The notes under the pieces were generated by a model. It did not search any database. It was not told where the DNA came from and was given only the letters and a program-made list of their open reading frames with translations. The translations under genes and the position numbers were made by a program. Shown here one piece after another: positions 41,880-53,060 of a stretch of 64,000 bases of DNA. Each line of letters begins with the position of its first letter. Within the stretch, counting starts at the first letter, position 1. Source of the DNA: Bowmanella denitrificans (GTDB lineage: Bacteria; Pseudomonadota; Gammaproteobacteria; Enterobacterales; Alteromonadaceae); assembly GCF_039522935.1 (NCBI RefSeq), contig NZ_BAAAEI010000010.1, positions 62,001 through 126,000 on the forward strand, written 5' to 3'.

Positions 41880-44423
41880 TCAAAGTGGCTTTTGAAGTGA
41901 AATATTGACCAAATCCGGCAACCAATCATTTAACTTATCTGGTGCCAATGCTTCACTATAGAGAAAGCCCTGACCAGTATGGCAGCCAGCTTGTAACAGA
42001 AACGCACGCTGCGCCGGGGTTTCTATGCCCTCAGCAATAACCTCCAGCTTTAGAGCCTTGGCCATGGCGATAATGGCCAGAGTAATCTGATTATCCTCGT
42101 TGTTGTGGGGTAATTCTCGGATAAAGCTGCGATCTATCTTAAGCGCATTAATAGGTAAACGTCGCAAGTAGGATAAGGATGAATAGCCTGTACCAAAATC
42201 ATCAATAGACAAGCGAAATCCCAATGATCTCAATTTGGTTAACAGATTCAATGTGGCGTCTGCTTGCTCCGGGATAAGGCAACTTTCGGTTAATTCCAGC
42301 TCGATGGACTGCGGGGAAACAGCATACTGTCGCAAGGTGGCCAACAGCTTGTGACTGAAATCCGGTGCGGCTAACTGCAGAGCAGAAATATTGATAGAAA
42401 CAGGCACCTGCGGCAAGCTACCTTGTTGTATGTCCTGACTGACAGTTTGCAGTACCTGTTCACTGAGGGTACCAATTAAACCGAGTTTTTCAGCCAGCGG
42501 AATAAAATCTTTGGGGGATACCTGACCTAATTCAGCATCCCGCCATCTTACCAGCGCTTCAAGACCAATCAGCCGGCCTGATAGCAACTCCACCTTAGGC
42601 TGGTAGAACACCTTGAGTACCTGATTTTGCAATGCATGACGCAAACCTTGTTCCAGTCGCAATTCGTCAGCCGTTTGTTGCCCGGCGCTGGCTTGGTAGA
42701 AGCAATACTGGTTACGACCAGCACTTTTGGCCTGGTACATGGCCAGATCCGCATGCTTAATCAATTGTTCGCTGCCCTGGCCGTCTTTAGGATAGAGGCT
42801 GATACCAATACTGGTGGTCAGGAAAAAATCCTGTCCTTTAATTCGAAAAGGCAAGTCAAACTGTTCAATCAGACGTTTAGCCAGGCATTCCAATGACCCG
42901 GCCTGATCCACCTCAGGGATCAGAATAGTGAATTCATCTCCACCAATGCGCGCCACTGACTCGCCTTCTCTGACGGTCGAGGTTAGGCGTCTGGCCACTT
43001 CTTTAAGGGCCTGATCACCGGCCTGATGGCCCAGGGTGTCGTTGATCCGTTTAAACAGGTCAAGATCGAGAAACAGCACCGCCATTTTATGATGATGTCG
43101 ATGGGCATTGGCAATCCCCAGATGCAGCCTGTCCATAAACAATCTTCTGTTGGCCAGGCCGGTCAACTCGTCAATATAGGCAAGCTGATGGATCTGCTTT
43201 TCCTGTCGTTTTCGTTCACTGATGTCGCTGAAAATGCCAGCAAACTGGCAGATCTCGCCTTGTTCGCCGCGAATGGCTGTTATAGACAACCACTGCGGAT
43301 AAATCTCGCCATTTTTACGTTTATTCCAAATTTCCCCTTGCCACAGTCCCTGTGACAATAAGGTTTCCCACATTTCCTGATAGAAACGTTCATCGTGTAG
43401 CCCTGAGCTGAGCAAATCGGGCTTCTGGCCCACGGCTTCTTCGGCGCTATAGCCGGTCAGAATGGAAAAGCTTGGATTAACGGATTCTATCACCCCATCC
43501 ACATTGGTAATCATAATGCCATCCAGAGAGGCATCGATGACCTTTTGCGCCAGTCGCAAATAATCGGTAGAAGTGCGAAGTGCAGCGTCCCTGGCCCGCA
43601 GCGCCTGCTTGAGCTGCTCAACATAAGTGTGTTCTACATTCAGTAAAATATCGGAAAAGGATAACAAACCACAGAGTTGTTCCAGCTCATCACATACCGC
43701 CAGATGCCTGAAGTTTTGTTTTTTAAGCAGCTCCACGGCCTGCAATAAGGTGCAGCTTTTACTCACGGTTAGTAATGGCTTGGCGGCCACGTTACCCAGA
43801 TTCAACCCTGTTTTGCCATCCGCAATAATGTGAATCAAATCGCGTTCTGAAACGATGCCGGCCGGCCCATCTGCAAACATAACAATGGCGGCATCCAGGC
43901 CTTGCTGGCGCATGGCTGCCACGCCGTCGGCCAGGGGCAGTGCTGCATTCAGTATCAAAGGTGGACGATTCAGACTGGAGCCCACATCCCGCAAGCTCAG
44001 ATAAAATTCAATACGTTGCTGGCGGACAATATCGGTTTGGGTCAGGATCCCCAATGGGCGCTGCAGTTTGTCCAGGACCAACAGGCGTCGAATACGCTTC
44101 TGTAGCATTAAACTCGCCGCGTCGTTCAGCATCATGTCGCAGTTAACCTGAATGACCGGACAACTCATCAGCTCAGCCACAGGTGTTTGGTAAATGCCTG
44201 GTGATTGAAAATCAATGACTTTGGCATCTGATTCTGTCCAGATACCGACAATGCGTTCCTCTTCCATGACCAATACACAACTGACGGAGTGGGTTTGCAT
44301 TAACCTGGCTACGTCGCAAATTGGCGTGTGGGGTGGGCAACTAATGATATTGCGGCTGGCCAGCTCACCCACGGTGGGCTCTGTTTGACCAAGGTTTAGC
44401 AATGGGCCGAGTACATCCTGCAT
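41880..44423 (-). CDS. CBS-PAS-GGDEF-EAL cyclic-di-GMP signalling protein
   Basis: An 847-residue cytosolic protein. Residues about 15-275 form four CBS repeats, which usually bind adenine nucleotides. A PAS domain follows at about 290-410 (TNVDGVIESVNPSFSILTGY), then GGDEF at about 415-580 with an intact ARIGGDEFTILIP active site, and EAL at about 590-840 with LEALVRW. The inhibitory-site position reads REGE, not the usual RxxD. Both domains keep their catalytic motifs, so the protein may make or break cyclic di-GMP depending on the state of the CBS and PAS parts. It is a single gene. Confidence 0.9.
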   Translation of the reverse strand: MQDVLGPLLNLGQTEPTVGELASRNIISCPPHTPICDVARLMQTHSVSCVLVMEEERIVGIWTESDAKVIDFQSPGIYQTPVAELMSCPVIQVNCDMMLNDAASLMLQKRIRRLLVLDKLQRPLGILTQTDIVRQQRIEFYLSLRDVGSSLNRPPLILNAALPLADGVAAMRQQGLDAAIVMFADGPAGIVSERDLIHIIADGKTGLNLGNVAAKPLLTVSKSCTLLQAVELLKKQNFRHLAVCDELEQLCGLLSFSDILLNVEHTYVEQLKQALRARDAALRTSTDYLRLAQKVIDASLDGIMITNVDGVIESVNPSFSILTGYSAEEAVGQKPDLLSSGLHDERFYQEMWETLLSQGLWQGEIWNKRKNGEIYPQWLSITAIRGEQGEICQFAGIFSDISERKRQEKQIHQLAYIDELTGLANRRLFMDRLHLGIANAHRHHHKMAVLFLDLDLFKRINDTLGHQAGDQALKEVARRLTSTVREGESVARIGGDEFTILIPEVDQAGSLECLAKRLIEQFDLPFRIKGQDFFLTTSIGISLYPKDGQGSEQLIKHADLAMYQAKSAGRNQYCFYQASAGQQTADELRLEQGLRHALQNQVLKVFYQPKVELLSGRLIGLEALVRWRDAELGQVSPKDFIPLAEKLGLIGTLSEQVLQTVSQDIQQGSLPQVPVSINISALQLAAPDFSHKLLATLRQYAVSPQSIELELTESCLIPEQADATLNLLTKLRSLGFRLSIDDFGTGYSSLSYLRRLPINALKIDRSFIRELPHNNEDNQITLAIIAMAKALKLEVIAEGIETPAQRAFLLQAGCHTGQGFLYSEALAPDKLNDWLPDLVNISLQKPL

Positions 44424-44526
44424 AAGCGCTCATCGATACTGCTTTAAACCTTCATACTAACCCATTCTGGTGGATGAGATATTGATCCACCGCAAGCGCA
44501 GTCAATGCTGGTGCAGTGACTAAGTG

Positions 44527-44557
44527 TTGCATTGTTGTAATGATACAATGTATCATT
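44527..44557 (+). promoter_or_regulatory. Zur-box-like palindrome 1 with promoter
   Basis: AATGATACA-A-TGTATCATT (44539-44557) is a perfect 19-base palindrome, 15 of 19 positions equal to the gammaproteobacterial Zur consensus AATGTTATAATATAACATT as I recall it. It covers a possible -10 (TATCAT, 44551-44556), with TTGCAT 18 bases upstream as -35. Zinc-bound Zur would block this promoter. Confidence 0.6.
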
Positions 44558-44645
44558 TTGTGGGTTTTATATTTGAGAATCAACAGAGAACCCTTTCTTT
44601 ATGGCAGAGAACCAGGGATTACATTGGACTCAGATGTGATATTTA

Positions 44646-44664
44646 ATTGGTATGATATAACATT
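44646..44664 (+). promoter_or_regulatory. Zur-box-like site 2 next to the ribosome-binding site
   Basis: ATTGGTATGATATAACATT matches the recalled Zur consensus at 16 of 19 positions, including a complete right half TATAACATT. It lies just before AGAGG and the ATG at 44676. Two sites in one leader strongly suggest zinc-dependent repression. Confidence 0.6.
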
Positions 44665-44675
44665 TAGAGGTGAGT

Positions 44676-47084
<2,409 letters not shown>

Positions 47085-47110
47085 TACAAGATACACAACA
47101 AGGATTCACT

Positions 47111-48448
47111 ATGACTTTGCAAACTCAATTAAAACACCTGAGCCTGATTATCGGTGCCACTATGCTGGCTGCTTGTGGCGATGCCACCACACAGATTATT
47201 GAGAAAGAGCCCATTGTGGTGCCCGGGGATGGTGATGATCACGATCATGGTGACGTGAGCAGCGCAGGGCGACTGCTGGTTACCAGTAAAGGCAGCAACC
47301 AGGTCACTCTGTTTGAGCTCGAAGATAACAGCCTGTTGGCCAGTATCGGTCTGACCTTTGAACCCGCTTATCTGTATGCCTCTCCGTCCAAGCGCTATGC
47401 CATGCTGGTGCAGCGCAATGACAATCAAGTGGAGTTTATTGATGGCGGTTTGTGGCAGGAAGATCATGGCGATCATTTACACCCCTACCAACAAGCACCG
47501 GCTTTGATGGATTTCAGCTTAAACGGTAGTCGTCCCACTCATGTCACTGTGGGGGCCAGTCAGGTGGCGGTATTCTTTGATGGCGATGGTCAAAACGGTG
47601 TCAACGCCTCTGCGGCCATGTTTGACGAGATGCATATTGGCAGCGACAACAATGACTATCCCATCCAGGAGTTTGACACCCATATGCACGGCGCGGCCCA
47701 AGCCCGCGGTGAGAACCTGTTCGCGACCCTGAGGGATGCAAACAGCGCTACGACATTGCCTGATCGCATTGCCCGTTTTCATGCCCACGGTGACCACTTC
47801 CATCAGGAAGAAACCTATGAAGTGATTTGTCCTGTGCTACACGGCAGTGCCCAAAATCACGATGCTGTTGCCTTTGCCTGCGGCGACGGTGTCGTGGTGA
47901 TTGAGGAGCAGGATGGTCAGTTCAGTGCCAGTAAAATAGTCAACAGCGCAGATTTTACTGAAGGTATGCGTATTGGTAGCTTACGCGCCCATCTTGCAGG
48001 GGAGCAGTTTTTTGGCATTGCCGGCAGTCAGGTGTTTGTTATCAATCCTGAGGCCGGTGAGATGGAAAAGCTTGACTGGCAGCCTCATGAAGGGGCCGCT
48101 TTACTGGCGATGGAACTGAGTCTGGATGGCGAAACCTTAGTGATCCTGGACAGTCAGGGCTATTTGTCGCTGTTACAGGCCCATGCCCATGACAATGAAC
48201 TGCACTGGGAATTAGCGCATAAGCTGGACATCAGCGAAGCAGACGTGGCAGATATGCCCGAGGGCAGTCGCTTTGAAATGACCTTATCCGGCGAACAGGT
48301 GTTTGTCGCCAGCCCCATTGAAAAGCATATTCTGAGTGTGGATTTACACGACGCTACCATCAGCACTGAACTGGAACTGGACTTTGTGCCACAAAAGTTA
48401 ACCTGGCTGGGGATTGTTGGTGAGGTGGCTGACGCCCACGACCATTGA
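47111..48448 (+). CDS. AztD-like zinc-binding lipoprotein (beta-propeller)
   Basis: A 445-residue lipoprotein with signal peptide and lipobox MLAAC (Cys22). After a short linker there is a DDHDHGD metal-binding loop, then a repeated beta-strand pattern consistent with a propeller (GRLLVTSKGSNQVTLFEL, THVTVGASQVAVFFDGDG, NHDAVAFACGDGVVV, LVILDSQGYLSLL). Single and paired histidines run throughout (DHGDHLHPY, HMHGAAQ, HAHGDHFHQE). The layout is like AztD, a periplasmic zinc chaperone of the Azt system, but here it is membrane-anchored. Most likely it carries zinc from the receptor to a carrier; no zinc ABC transporter is in the window. Confidence 0.72.
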   Translation: MTLQTQLKHLSLIIGATMLAACGDATTQIIEKEPIVVPGDGDDHDHGDVSSAGRLLVTSKGSNQVTLFELEDNSLLASIGLTFEPAYLYASPSKRYAMLVQRNDNQVEFIDGGLWQEDHGDHLHPYQQAPALMDFSLNGSRPTHVTVGASQVAVFFDGDGQNGVNASAAMFDEMHIGSDNNDYPIQEFDTHMHGAAQARGENLFATLRDANSATTLPDRIARFHAHGDHFHQEETYEVICPVLHGSAQNHDAVAFACGDGVVVIEEQDGQFSASKIVNSADFTEGMRIGSLRAHLAGEQFFGIAGSQVFVINPEAGEMEKLDWQPHEGAALLAMELSLDGETLVILDSQGYLSLLQAHAHDNELHWELAHKLDISEADVADMPEGSRFEMTLSGEQVFVASPIEKHILSVDLHDATISTELELDFVPQKLTWLGIVGEVADAHDH

Positions 48449-48488
48449 TACAGCAGGGATTCAGTTTCATGCTGTAATATTGACATTC

Positions 48489-48510
48489 AGCCCGCTGTTG
48501 CGGGCTTTTT
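48489..48510 (+). terminator. Terminator between the AztD-like and CobW-type genes
   Basis: AGCCCGC (48489-48495) pairs with GCGGGCT (48500-48506), 7 pairs with a 4-base loop, then TTTTT. It separates the receptor/chaperone pair from the GTPase gene, which may depend on read-through. Confidence 0.85.
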
Positions 48511-48530
48511 ATTACCAGGAAAGGGCCACA

Positions 48531-49547
48531 ATGCACTTTAAAGCCGCCATACCCACCAACATCATTACCGGTTTTCTCGGTGTGGGAAAGACCACCGCCA
48601 TAAGCTATCTGCTTAAACATAAGCCTGCCGATGAAACCTGGGCGGTGCTGGTCAATGAGTTTGGTGAAGTGGGCATTGATGGCGCGCTGCTCGGGGCTAA
48701 TAAGCAGAAGGTCGTTATTCGCGAGGTAGCAGGGGGGTGTATGTGCTGTGCATCCGGCCTGCCCATGCAAATTGCCCTGAATATGCTGATTGCACGCAGC
48801 AAGCCCGACCGATTATTAATAGAGCCTACCGGGCTTGGTCATCCGGTGGAGGTATTAGCTGCGTTGTCATCAGAACATTATCGCGGTGTGTTATCTTTGC
48901 GCGCTACATTGACACTGGTGGATGCCCGCAAGGTCAAGGAGCAGCGTTACCGTGAACATGATATTTTTCGCCAGCAATTACAGGTGGCGGACCGGATCCT
49001 GGCAAACAAGGCGGATTTATACGAAGAATATGACGTGCCGGTGCTGGAGAGCTTCTTATGTCATCTTGGGCTTGGTACCAAGATTGACACTGTCCAGCAT
49101 GGACAGATCGACCCAGCATGGCTGGACGGTGAAAGTGCCTGCAGAACGTCTTTAGTGCAGACCGGCCGCGAAATACAGGGCCAGGACACAGGTCCATTGC
49201 CGACGCCGCAAAGTGGTTTTGTGCGTAAAGAAAATCAAGGGGACGGGTTCAGCAGTTGTGGCTGGGTGTTTGCCGCCGGGCATTGCTTTGTGGCGCACAA
49301 ACTAACGTCTTTGTTGATGGGCCTTGAAATGGACAGAGTCAAGGCCATTATGTCCACTGAACGGGGCTGGATATTGTTTAACAAAGCCGATGGCATATTA
49401 ACCAGCAGTGAACTTAACGAAGCCCCTGACAGTCGAATGGAATGTATCAGCAGCATGCCACAGGATTGGACAGCACTCGAAACTGCATTGTTGTCTACGC
49501 GCTATGAAGCTGATTTGATTGCAAGCAAAGAAAAGAAGGAATTGTGA
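48531..49547 (+). CDS. CobW/COG0523-type metallochaperone GTPase
   Basis: A 338-residue G3E GTPase. The P-loop GFLGVGKTT is at about residue 14, the metal motif GGCMCC at about 67-72, EPTGLGHP as switch and ANKADLY as base-binding motif. The C-terminal CobW_C domain (about 240-338) ends with ERGWILFNKAD and the tail. Members of this family, such as ZigA/ZNG-type, help load zinc onto enzymes when zinc is scarce; place in this locus supports zinc rather than cobalt. AGGAAAGG precedes ATG 48531; the end overlaps the next gene. Confidence 0.88.
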   Translation: MHFKAAIPTNIITGFLGVGKTTAISYLLKHKPADETWAVLVNEFGEVGIDGALLGANKQKVVIREVAGGCMCCASGLPMQIALNMLIARSKPDRLLIEPTGLGHPVEVLAALSSEHYRGVLSLRATLTLVDARKVKEQRYREHDIFRQQLQVADRILANKADLYEEYDVPVLESFLCHLGLGTKIDTVQHGQIDPAWLDGESACRTSLVQTGREIQGQDTGPLPTPQSGFVRKENQGDGFSSCGWVFAAGHCFVAHKLTSLLMGLEMDRVKAIMSTERGWILFNKADGILTSSELNEAPDSRMECISSMPQDWTALETALLSTRYEADLIASKEKKEL

Positions 49548-49792
49548 TGAAAAAATCCACGGTCTGGTTGTTTATTAGCTTTAGTTTTTTGCTGCTCGGT
49601 GGCGTGATGCTGGCGTTGGAGCACCATTTTTATCAATATGTCGATACGCAGGGAGTGCTGCATGAAAGCCTGTTTCTGCCATTGGGGGTGCTGAGTATGA
49701 TTTTAGGTGGCAGCCTGCTGAGTGTGACCTTGATGTACAGGCTGCTTAGCAGCTTTAAGAGCGGCGCGAGTCGGCCGGGCATGCAGGGCTGA
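49547..49792 (+). CDS. DUF3955-type small membrane protein
   Basis: An 81-residue protein with two helices (VWLFISFSFLLLGGVMLAL and FLPLGVLSMILGGSLLSVTL) and the DUF3955 pattern of VDTQGVLHESLFLPLG between them. Function unknown. Its ATG at 49547 overlaps the CobW stop (ATGA-type), so it is coupled to the GTPase gene. Confidence 0.75.
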   Translation: MKKSTVWLFISFSFLLLGGVMLALEHHFYQYVDTQGVLHESLFLPLGVLSMILGGSLLSVTLMYRLLSSFKSGASRPGMQG

Positions 49793-49963
49793 CTGGCACA
49801 TCGATATCGAAATGCCATACAGACTCCTTGACGCCCGGTTTGCTGTATAAGGCTATTGCCGGTTTATCTTCCCAGCTTGTACATAAATGAAGTAAGCACC
49901 ACGCTCGCTGGCTGTTTGCTGCAAATTCTTGAGTAACGCTATGCCGAATTCATTTATACCAGG
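49755..49963 (-). pseudogene. Frameshifted remnant of a GNAT/AAC(3)-I-type acetyltransferase
   Basis: On the minus strand, codons from about 49945 read GIALLKNLQQTASERGAYFI, then YVQA. After a one-base shift near 49871-49874 the next frame gives EDKPAIALYSKPGVKE and SVWHFDIDV. In order this matches the C-terminal end of the AAC(3)-I family (GAYVIYVQAD...PAIALYxKLG...HFDID). Only about 65 residues remain. The N-terminal two thirds are absent, replaced by the SRPBCC gene, whose stop is two bases upstream. A stop in the shifted frame is at 49755-49757, inside the end of the DUF3955 gene. It should be non-functional. Confidence 0.7.
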
Positions 49964-49964
49964 C

Positions 49965-50483
49965 CTACTTATGGCCACTATTCAGATAGTCTGCCAGTCC
50001 GCCTAATTGCAGGCTTTGCACATGGTCCACAATCGGCGCAAGCTCAGCAAAACCCTTGGCACTGGTACCATGCACCTTGTAGCTGAGGATTATCTCAGTG
50101 CCCTTATCATTGGTGTTAAACTGCCAGTCCAGCGCGCCGTATAGGCCCATGCCCTGCAATGGCCCCAACCCGCCGGTCATACGCAACAGTTTACCCGGCT
50201 CGACAAACACGACCTGCATATGCATGGCTTGCTTATCGCCTGCAATTTCGCAAAAACAGCCGCCTGCCTTAGCCTCAATGCTGAGGTTGCTGGCTTGACC
50301 CCACCAGGTGTGATCCTGTGGCCACCAATTTCCCACATTCTCTATCATAAGCTGCCAGCTTTTGTCTGCCGAGGTGCTGACCTGTACGCGATTTTCCAGA
50401 ATAAACCCGGTATCAGATAAATACTGTACTTTGGCGTTGGCAAACTGACTCAATAGCATTAAAGAGAATAACCAGAATTTCAT
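49965..50483 (-). CDS. Exported SRPBCC-fold protein
   Basis: A 172-residue protein with a signal peptide (MKFWLFSLMLLSQFANA) and a polyketide-cyclase/START-like fold: VQVSTSADKSWQLMIENVGNWWP, then WWGQASNLSIEAKAGGCFCE and LRMTGGLGPLQGMGL. Such proteins bind hydrophobic ligands; no ligand is known here. ATG 50483 has AGGTAA upstream. It lies directly before the acetyltransferase remnant. Confidence 0.78.
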   Translation of the reverse strand: MKFWLFSLMLLSQFANAKVQYLSDTGFILENRVQVSTSADKSWQLMIENVGNWWPQDHTWWGQASNLSIEAKAGGCFCEIAGDKQAMHMQVVFVEPGKLLRMTGGLGPLQGMGLYGALDWQFNTNDKGTEIILSYKVHGTSAKGFAELAPIVDHVQSLQLGGLADYLNSGHK

Positions 50484-50672
50484 TGCGTTACCTGCATGTT
50501 GGAAAGCTGTCACCAGCATAGTGGGCACAACGTAGTTTGCCAACTAGTGCCTCAGCCTGCCAGGCTAAAGTTCAAAAAAACATCGGATACTCAGGCTTTT
50601 ACGCTACAGGGTTTGACAGCTTGCAGGATTCGGGTTTCACTTGTGCAAGACAGTTTAAACTCCGCCTGATTC

Positions 50673-53060
50673 ATGCACAAAGCCACGCAACTTAACGCCT
50701 TACAACTGACTGCCAAACCCAGCCGACGTCTGATCAATCAGGCTTTAAAGGAAGAGCAGGCCTTAAACGCCACCTTTATTGGTCAGCAGCGTGCCCGCGA
50801 AGCACTGAACTTTGGCTTAGGCATTGATGCCAAAGGCTATAATTTGTATGTGATGGGGGAGGCGGCCACAGGGCGATTCACCCTGGTGCACGAATATATC
50901 GCCAAACATGTCAGTAGCGTGCCCACACCGGATGATTGGTGCTACATCAATAACTTTGATGATGAGCGTGAGCCCTTTACCTTGCGTCTTCCAGCAGGCG
51001 AGAGTCGTAAACTGGCGGCCGACCTTGACAGTCTGATAGACGAATTGCTGGATACTTTTCCTGCCGCATTTGACAACCCAGGCTACCAGCGAAAAAAGGC
51101 CAATATCAAGCGGGAGTTTGATCAGCGCTACGACAAGGCCATCGCCGAGGTGGAGCTGTTTGCGCAGCGCAATAATGTGGCACTGTATGAAGAAAAAGGC
51201 ACCATCAGTTTTTCGCCTATCGTTAATGGCAAACCTATTACCGATGAAGAGTTTGCCGGGGCGTCAGAGCAGGAGCGCCAGCACTTTTACGATCTCATCA
51301 GCCAACTGGAAGAAAAACTCAGCGAACAACTGCTGGAATTGCCGCAGTGGAAGCGTGAGTCGTCTGAACACGCCCGCAAGCTGACCCGCGAAACTGCCGA
51401 GCAGGGCATAAAGCCGCTGCTAAAGGAACTGGAGCATAAGTATGCCGGGGATTTAGGCATTCTTAAATTTTTGCGCCAGCTTAAACCGCATTTGGTGGAA
51501 ACCGTGATTGAGGTGCTGGGGGAAGAAAATAAAGAAGAAAAGCAGGATGATTTTGATCGCCGCACTGTGCTTGAAGAACAATATCTGCCCAATATTCTGG
51601 TCAGCCATGAATTAAATGGTGGCGCGCCGGTTATTTATGAACCCAATCCAACCTACCAGAATCTGTTTGGCCGGGTGGAATATACCAATGTGCAGGGCTC
51701 GGTATTTACCAATTACCGCATGATTCGCCCCGGCGCTTTGCATAAAGCCAACGGCGGTTACTTGCTGCTGGACGCGGATAAAATGATCCAACAGCCCTAT
51801 GTGTGGGATGCGTTAAAACTGGTGCTAAAACGTGGCGAACTGAAAATGGACATTCAGCAGCATGATATCGGTATGGTGAATTCGGTCACGCTGAACCCAC
51901 AATCAGTGCCGATCAAAGTGAAAGTGGTGTTGTTGGGCTCAAGGGATCTTTACTACACCCTGCAGGAATATGAAGACGAGTTTCATGAACTGTTCCGGGT
52001 GCTGGTGGACTTTGACCATGAGATCCCCCTGGATAAAACCACCTTGTATGATTTTGTTGGCCGGGTTCGCTGCCAGGTCAAAGAAATGGGCTTACAAGGT
52101 ATTTCTGCCAAAGCCATGTACCGGCTGGTGGAATACAGCCTGCGTCTGGCCGAGCATCAACACAGATTGTCGGCGCGCTTTGCAGACGTGATCGAGCTGT
52201 TGCATGAAGCGCAATTTTTCTGTGCCCAGCAGCAAAGTGACGAGCTGGATGTGACTCATATTGAAACCGCCCTGGATGCTAAAACCCAGCGCAGTGGCCG
52301 TATCAGCCAGGCGCTGCTGGACGATATCAAAGAAGGACAGATTCTGATTGAAACCGATGGTGAAGCCATTGGTAAAGTGAACGGTCTGACAGTACTGGAA
52401 ATTGGCGATAGCCTGTTTGGTACGCCAGCGCGGATTACCTCAACAGTTTACGCCGGTGCCAACGGCGTGGTGGATATCGAGCGGGAAGTCGAGCTGGGCC
52501 GGCCGATTCACTCAAAAGGGGTGATGTTATTAACCGGTTATCTGGGGCACAAATACGCCCAGCTGTTCCCGCTGACCTTGTCGGCCAATATCGCCATTGA
52601 GCAATCCTATGGGCAGATCGACGGTGACAGCGCGTCGTTGGCAGAACTGGTGGCACTGTTGTCAGCCTTAACCCTGATCCCGGTACAACAAGGACTGGCA
52701 GTGACCGGCTCCATTAACCAATATGGTCAGGTACAAAGTATTGGGGGCGTGAACGAAAAAATTGAAGGGTTCTTCAAGCTGTGTGCCCACCGGGGTCTGA
52801 CCGGTCAGCAGGGGGTGGTGATCCCCAAATCCAATGAAGTCAATCTGATGCTGGATAAGGAAGTGGTGCAGGCGGTGAAAGCCGGCCGCTTCCATATTTA
52901 TTCCGTGGAAACTGTCGATCAGGCGGCCGAAATTCTGATGGGACGCGAAGCGGGTCTGCTAAGCAGCCGTGCCCGTTTCCCCAAAGGCAGCATTAACAGT
53001 TTAGCGGTCAGTCGCCTGAGCCAGATTGCCCGCATCGTTAACGGGGCGGATGAGGAGTAG
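50673..53060 (+). CDS. Lon-like ATP-dependent protease (YcbZ/AAA_32 type)
   Basis: A 795-residue protease of the LonB-like family. An N-terminal helical region and AAA domain (AAA_32, about 1-500) precede the protease domain (about 550-780). The catalytic Ser lies in YGQIDGDSASLAEL and the Lys in SIGGVNEKIEGFF. The P-loop GEAATGRF lacks the usual Lys (Arg in its place). The Walker B-like GGYLLLDADKM is present. The helical insertion near 160-330 is charged. It degrades misfolded or specific proteins. It is convergent with and overlaps the next gene by 23 bases. Confidence 0.88.
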   Translation: MHKATQLNALQLTAKPSRRLINQALKEEQALNATFIGQQRAREALNFGLGIDAKGYNLYVMGEAATGRFTLVHEYIAKHVSSVPTPDDWCYINNFDDEREPFTLRLPAGESRKLAADLDSLIDELLDTFPAAFDNPGYQRKKANIKREFDQRYDKAIAEVELFAQRNNVALYEEKGTISFSPIVNGKPITDEEFAGASEQERQHFYDLISQLEEKLSEQLLELPQWKRESSEHARKLTRETAEQGIKPLLKELEHKYAGDLGILKFLRQLKPHLVETVIEVLGEENKEEKQDDFDRRTVLEEQYLPNILVSHELNGGAPVIYEPNPTYQNLFGRVEYTNVQGSVFTNYRMIRPGALHKANGGYLLLDADKMIQQPYVWDALKLVLKRGELKMDIQQHDIGMVNSVTLNPQSVPIKVKVVLLGSRDLYYTLQEYEDEFHELFRVLVDFDHEIPLDKTTLYDFVGRVRCQVKEMGLQGISAKAMYRLVEYSLRLAEHQHRLSARFADVIELLHEAQFFCAQQQSDELDVTHIETALDAKTQRSGRISQALLDDIKEGQILIETDGEAIGKVNGLTVLEIGDSLFGTPARITSTVYAGANGVVDIEREVELGRPIHSKGVMLLTGYLGHKYAQLFPLTLSANIAIEQSYGQIDGDSASLAELVALLSALTLIPVQQGLAVTGSINQYGQVQSIGGVNEKIEGFFKLCAHRGLTGQQGVVIPKSNEVNLMLDKEVVQAVKAGRFHIYSVETVDQAAEILMGREAGLLSSRARFPKGSINSLAVSRLSQIARIVNGADEE

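Noticed and set aside
48468..48487. Third Zur-like sequence before the CobW-type gene
   Set aside because: It needs a one-base insertion to fit the second half, and a terminator lies between it and the gene.
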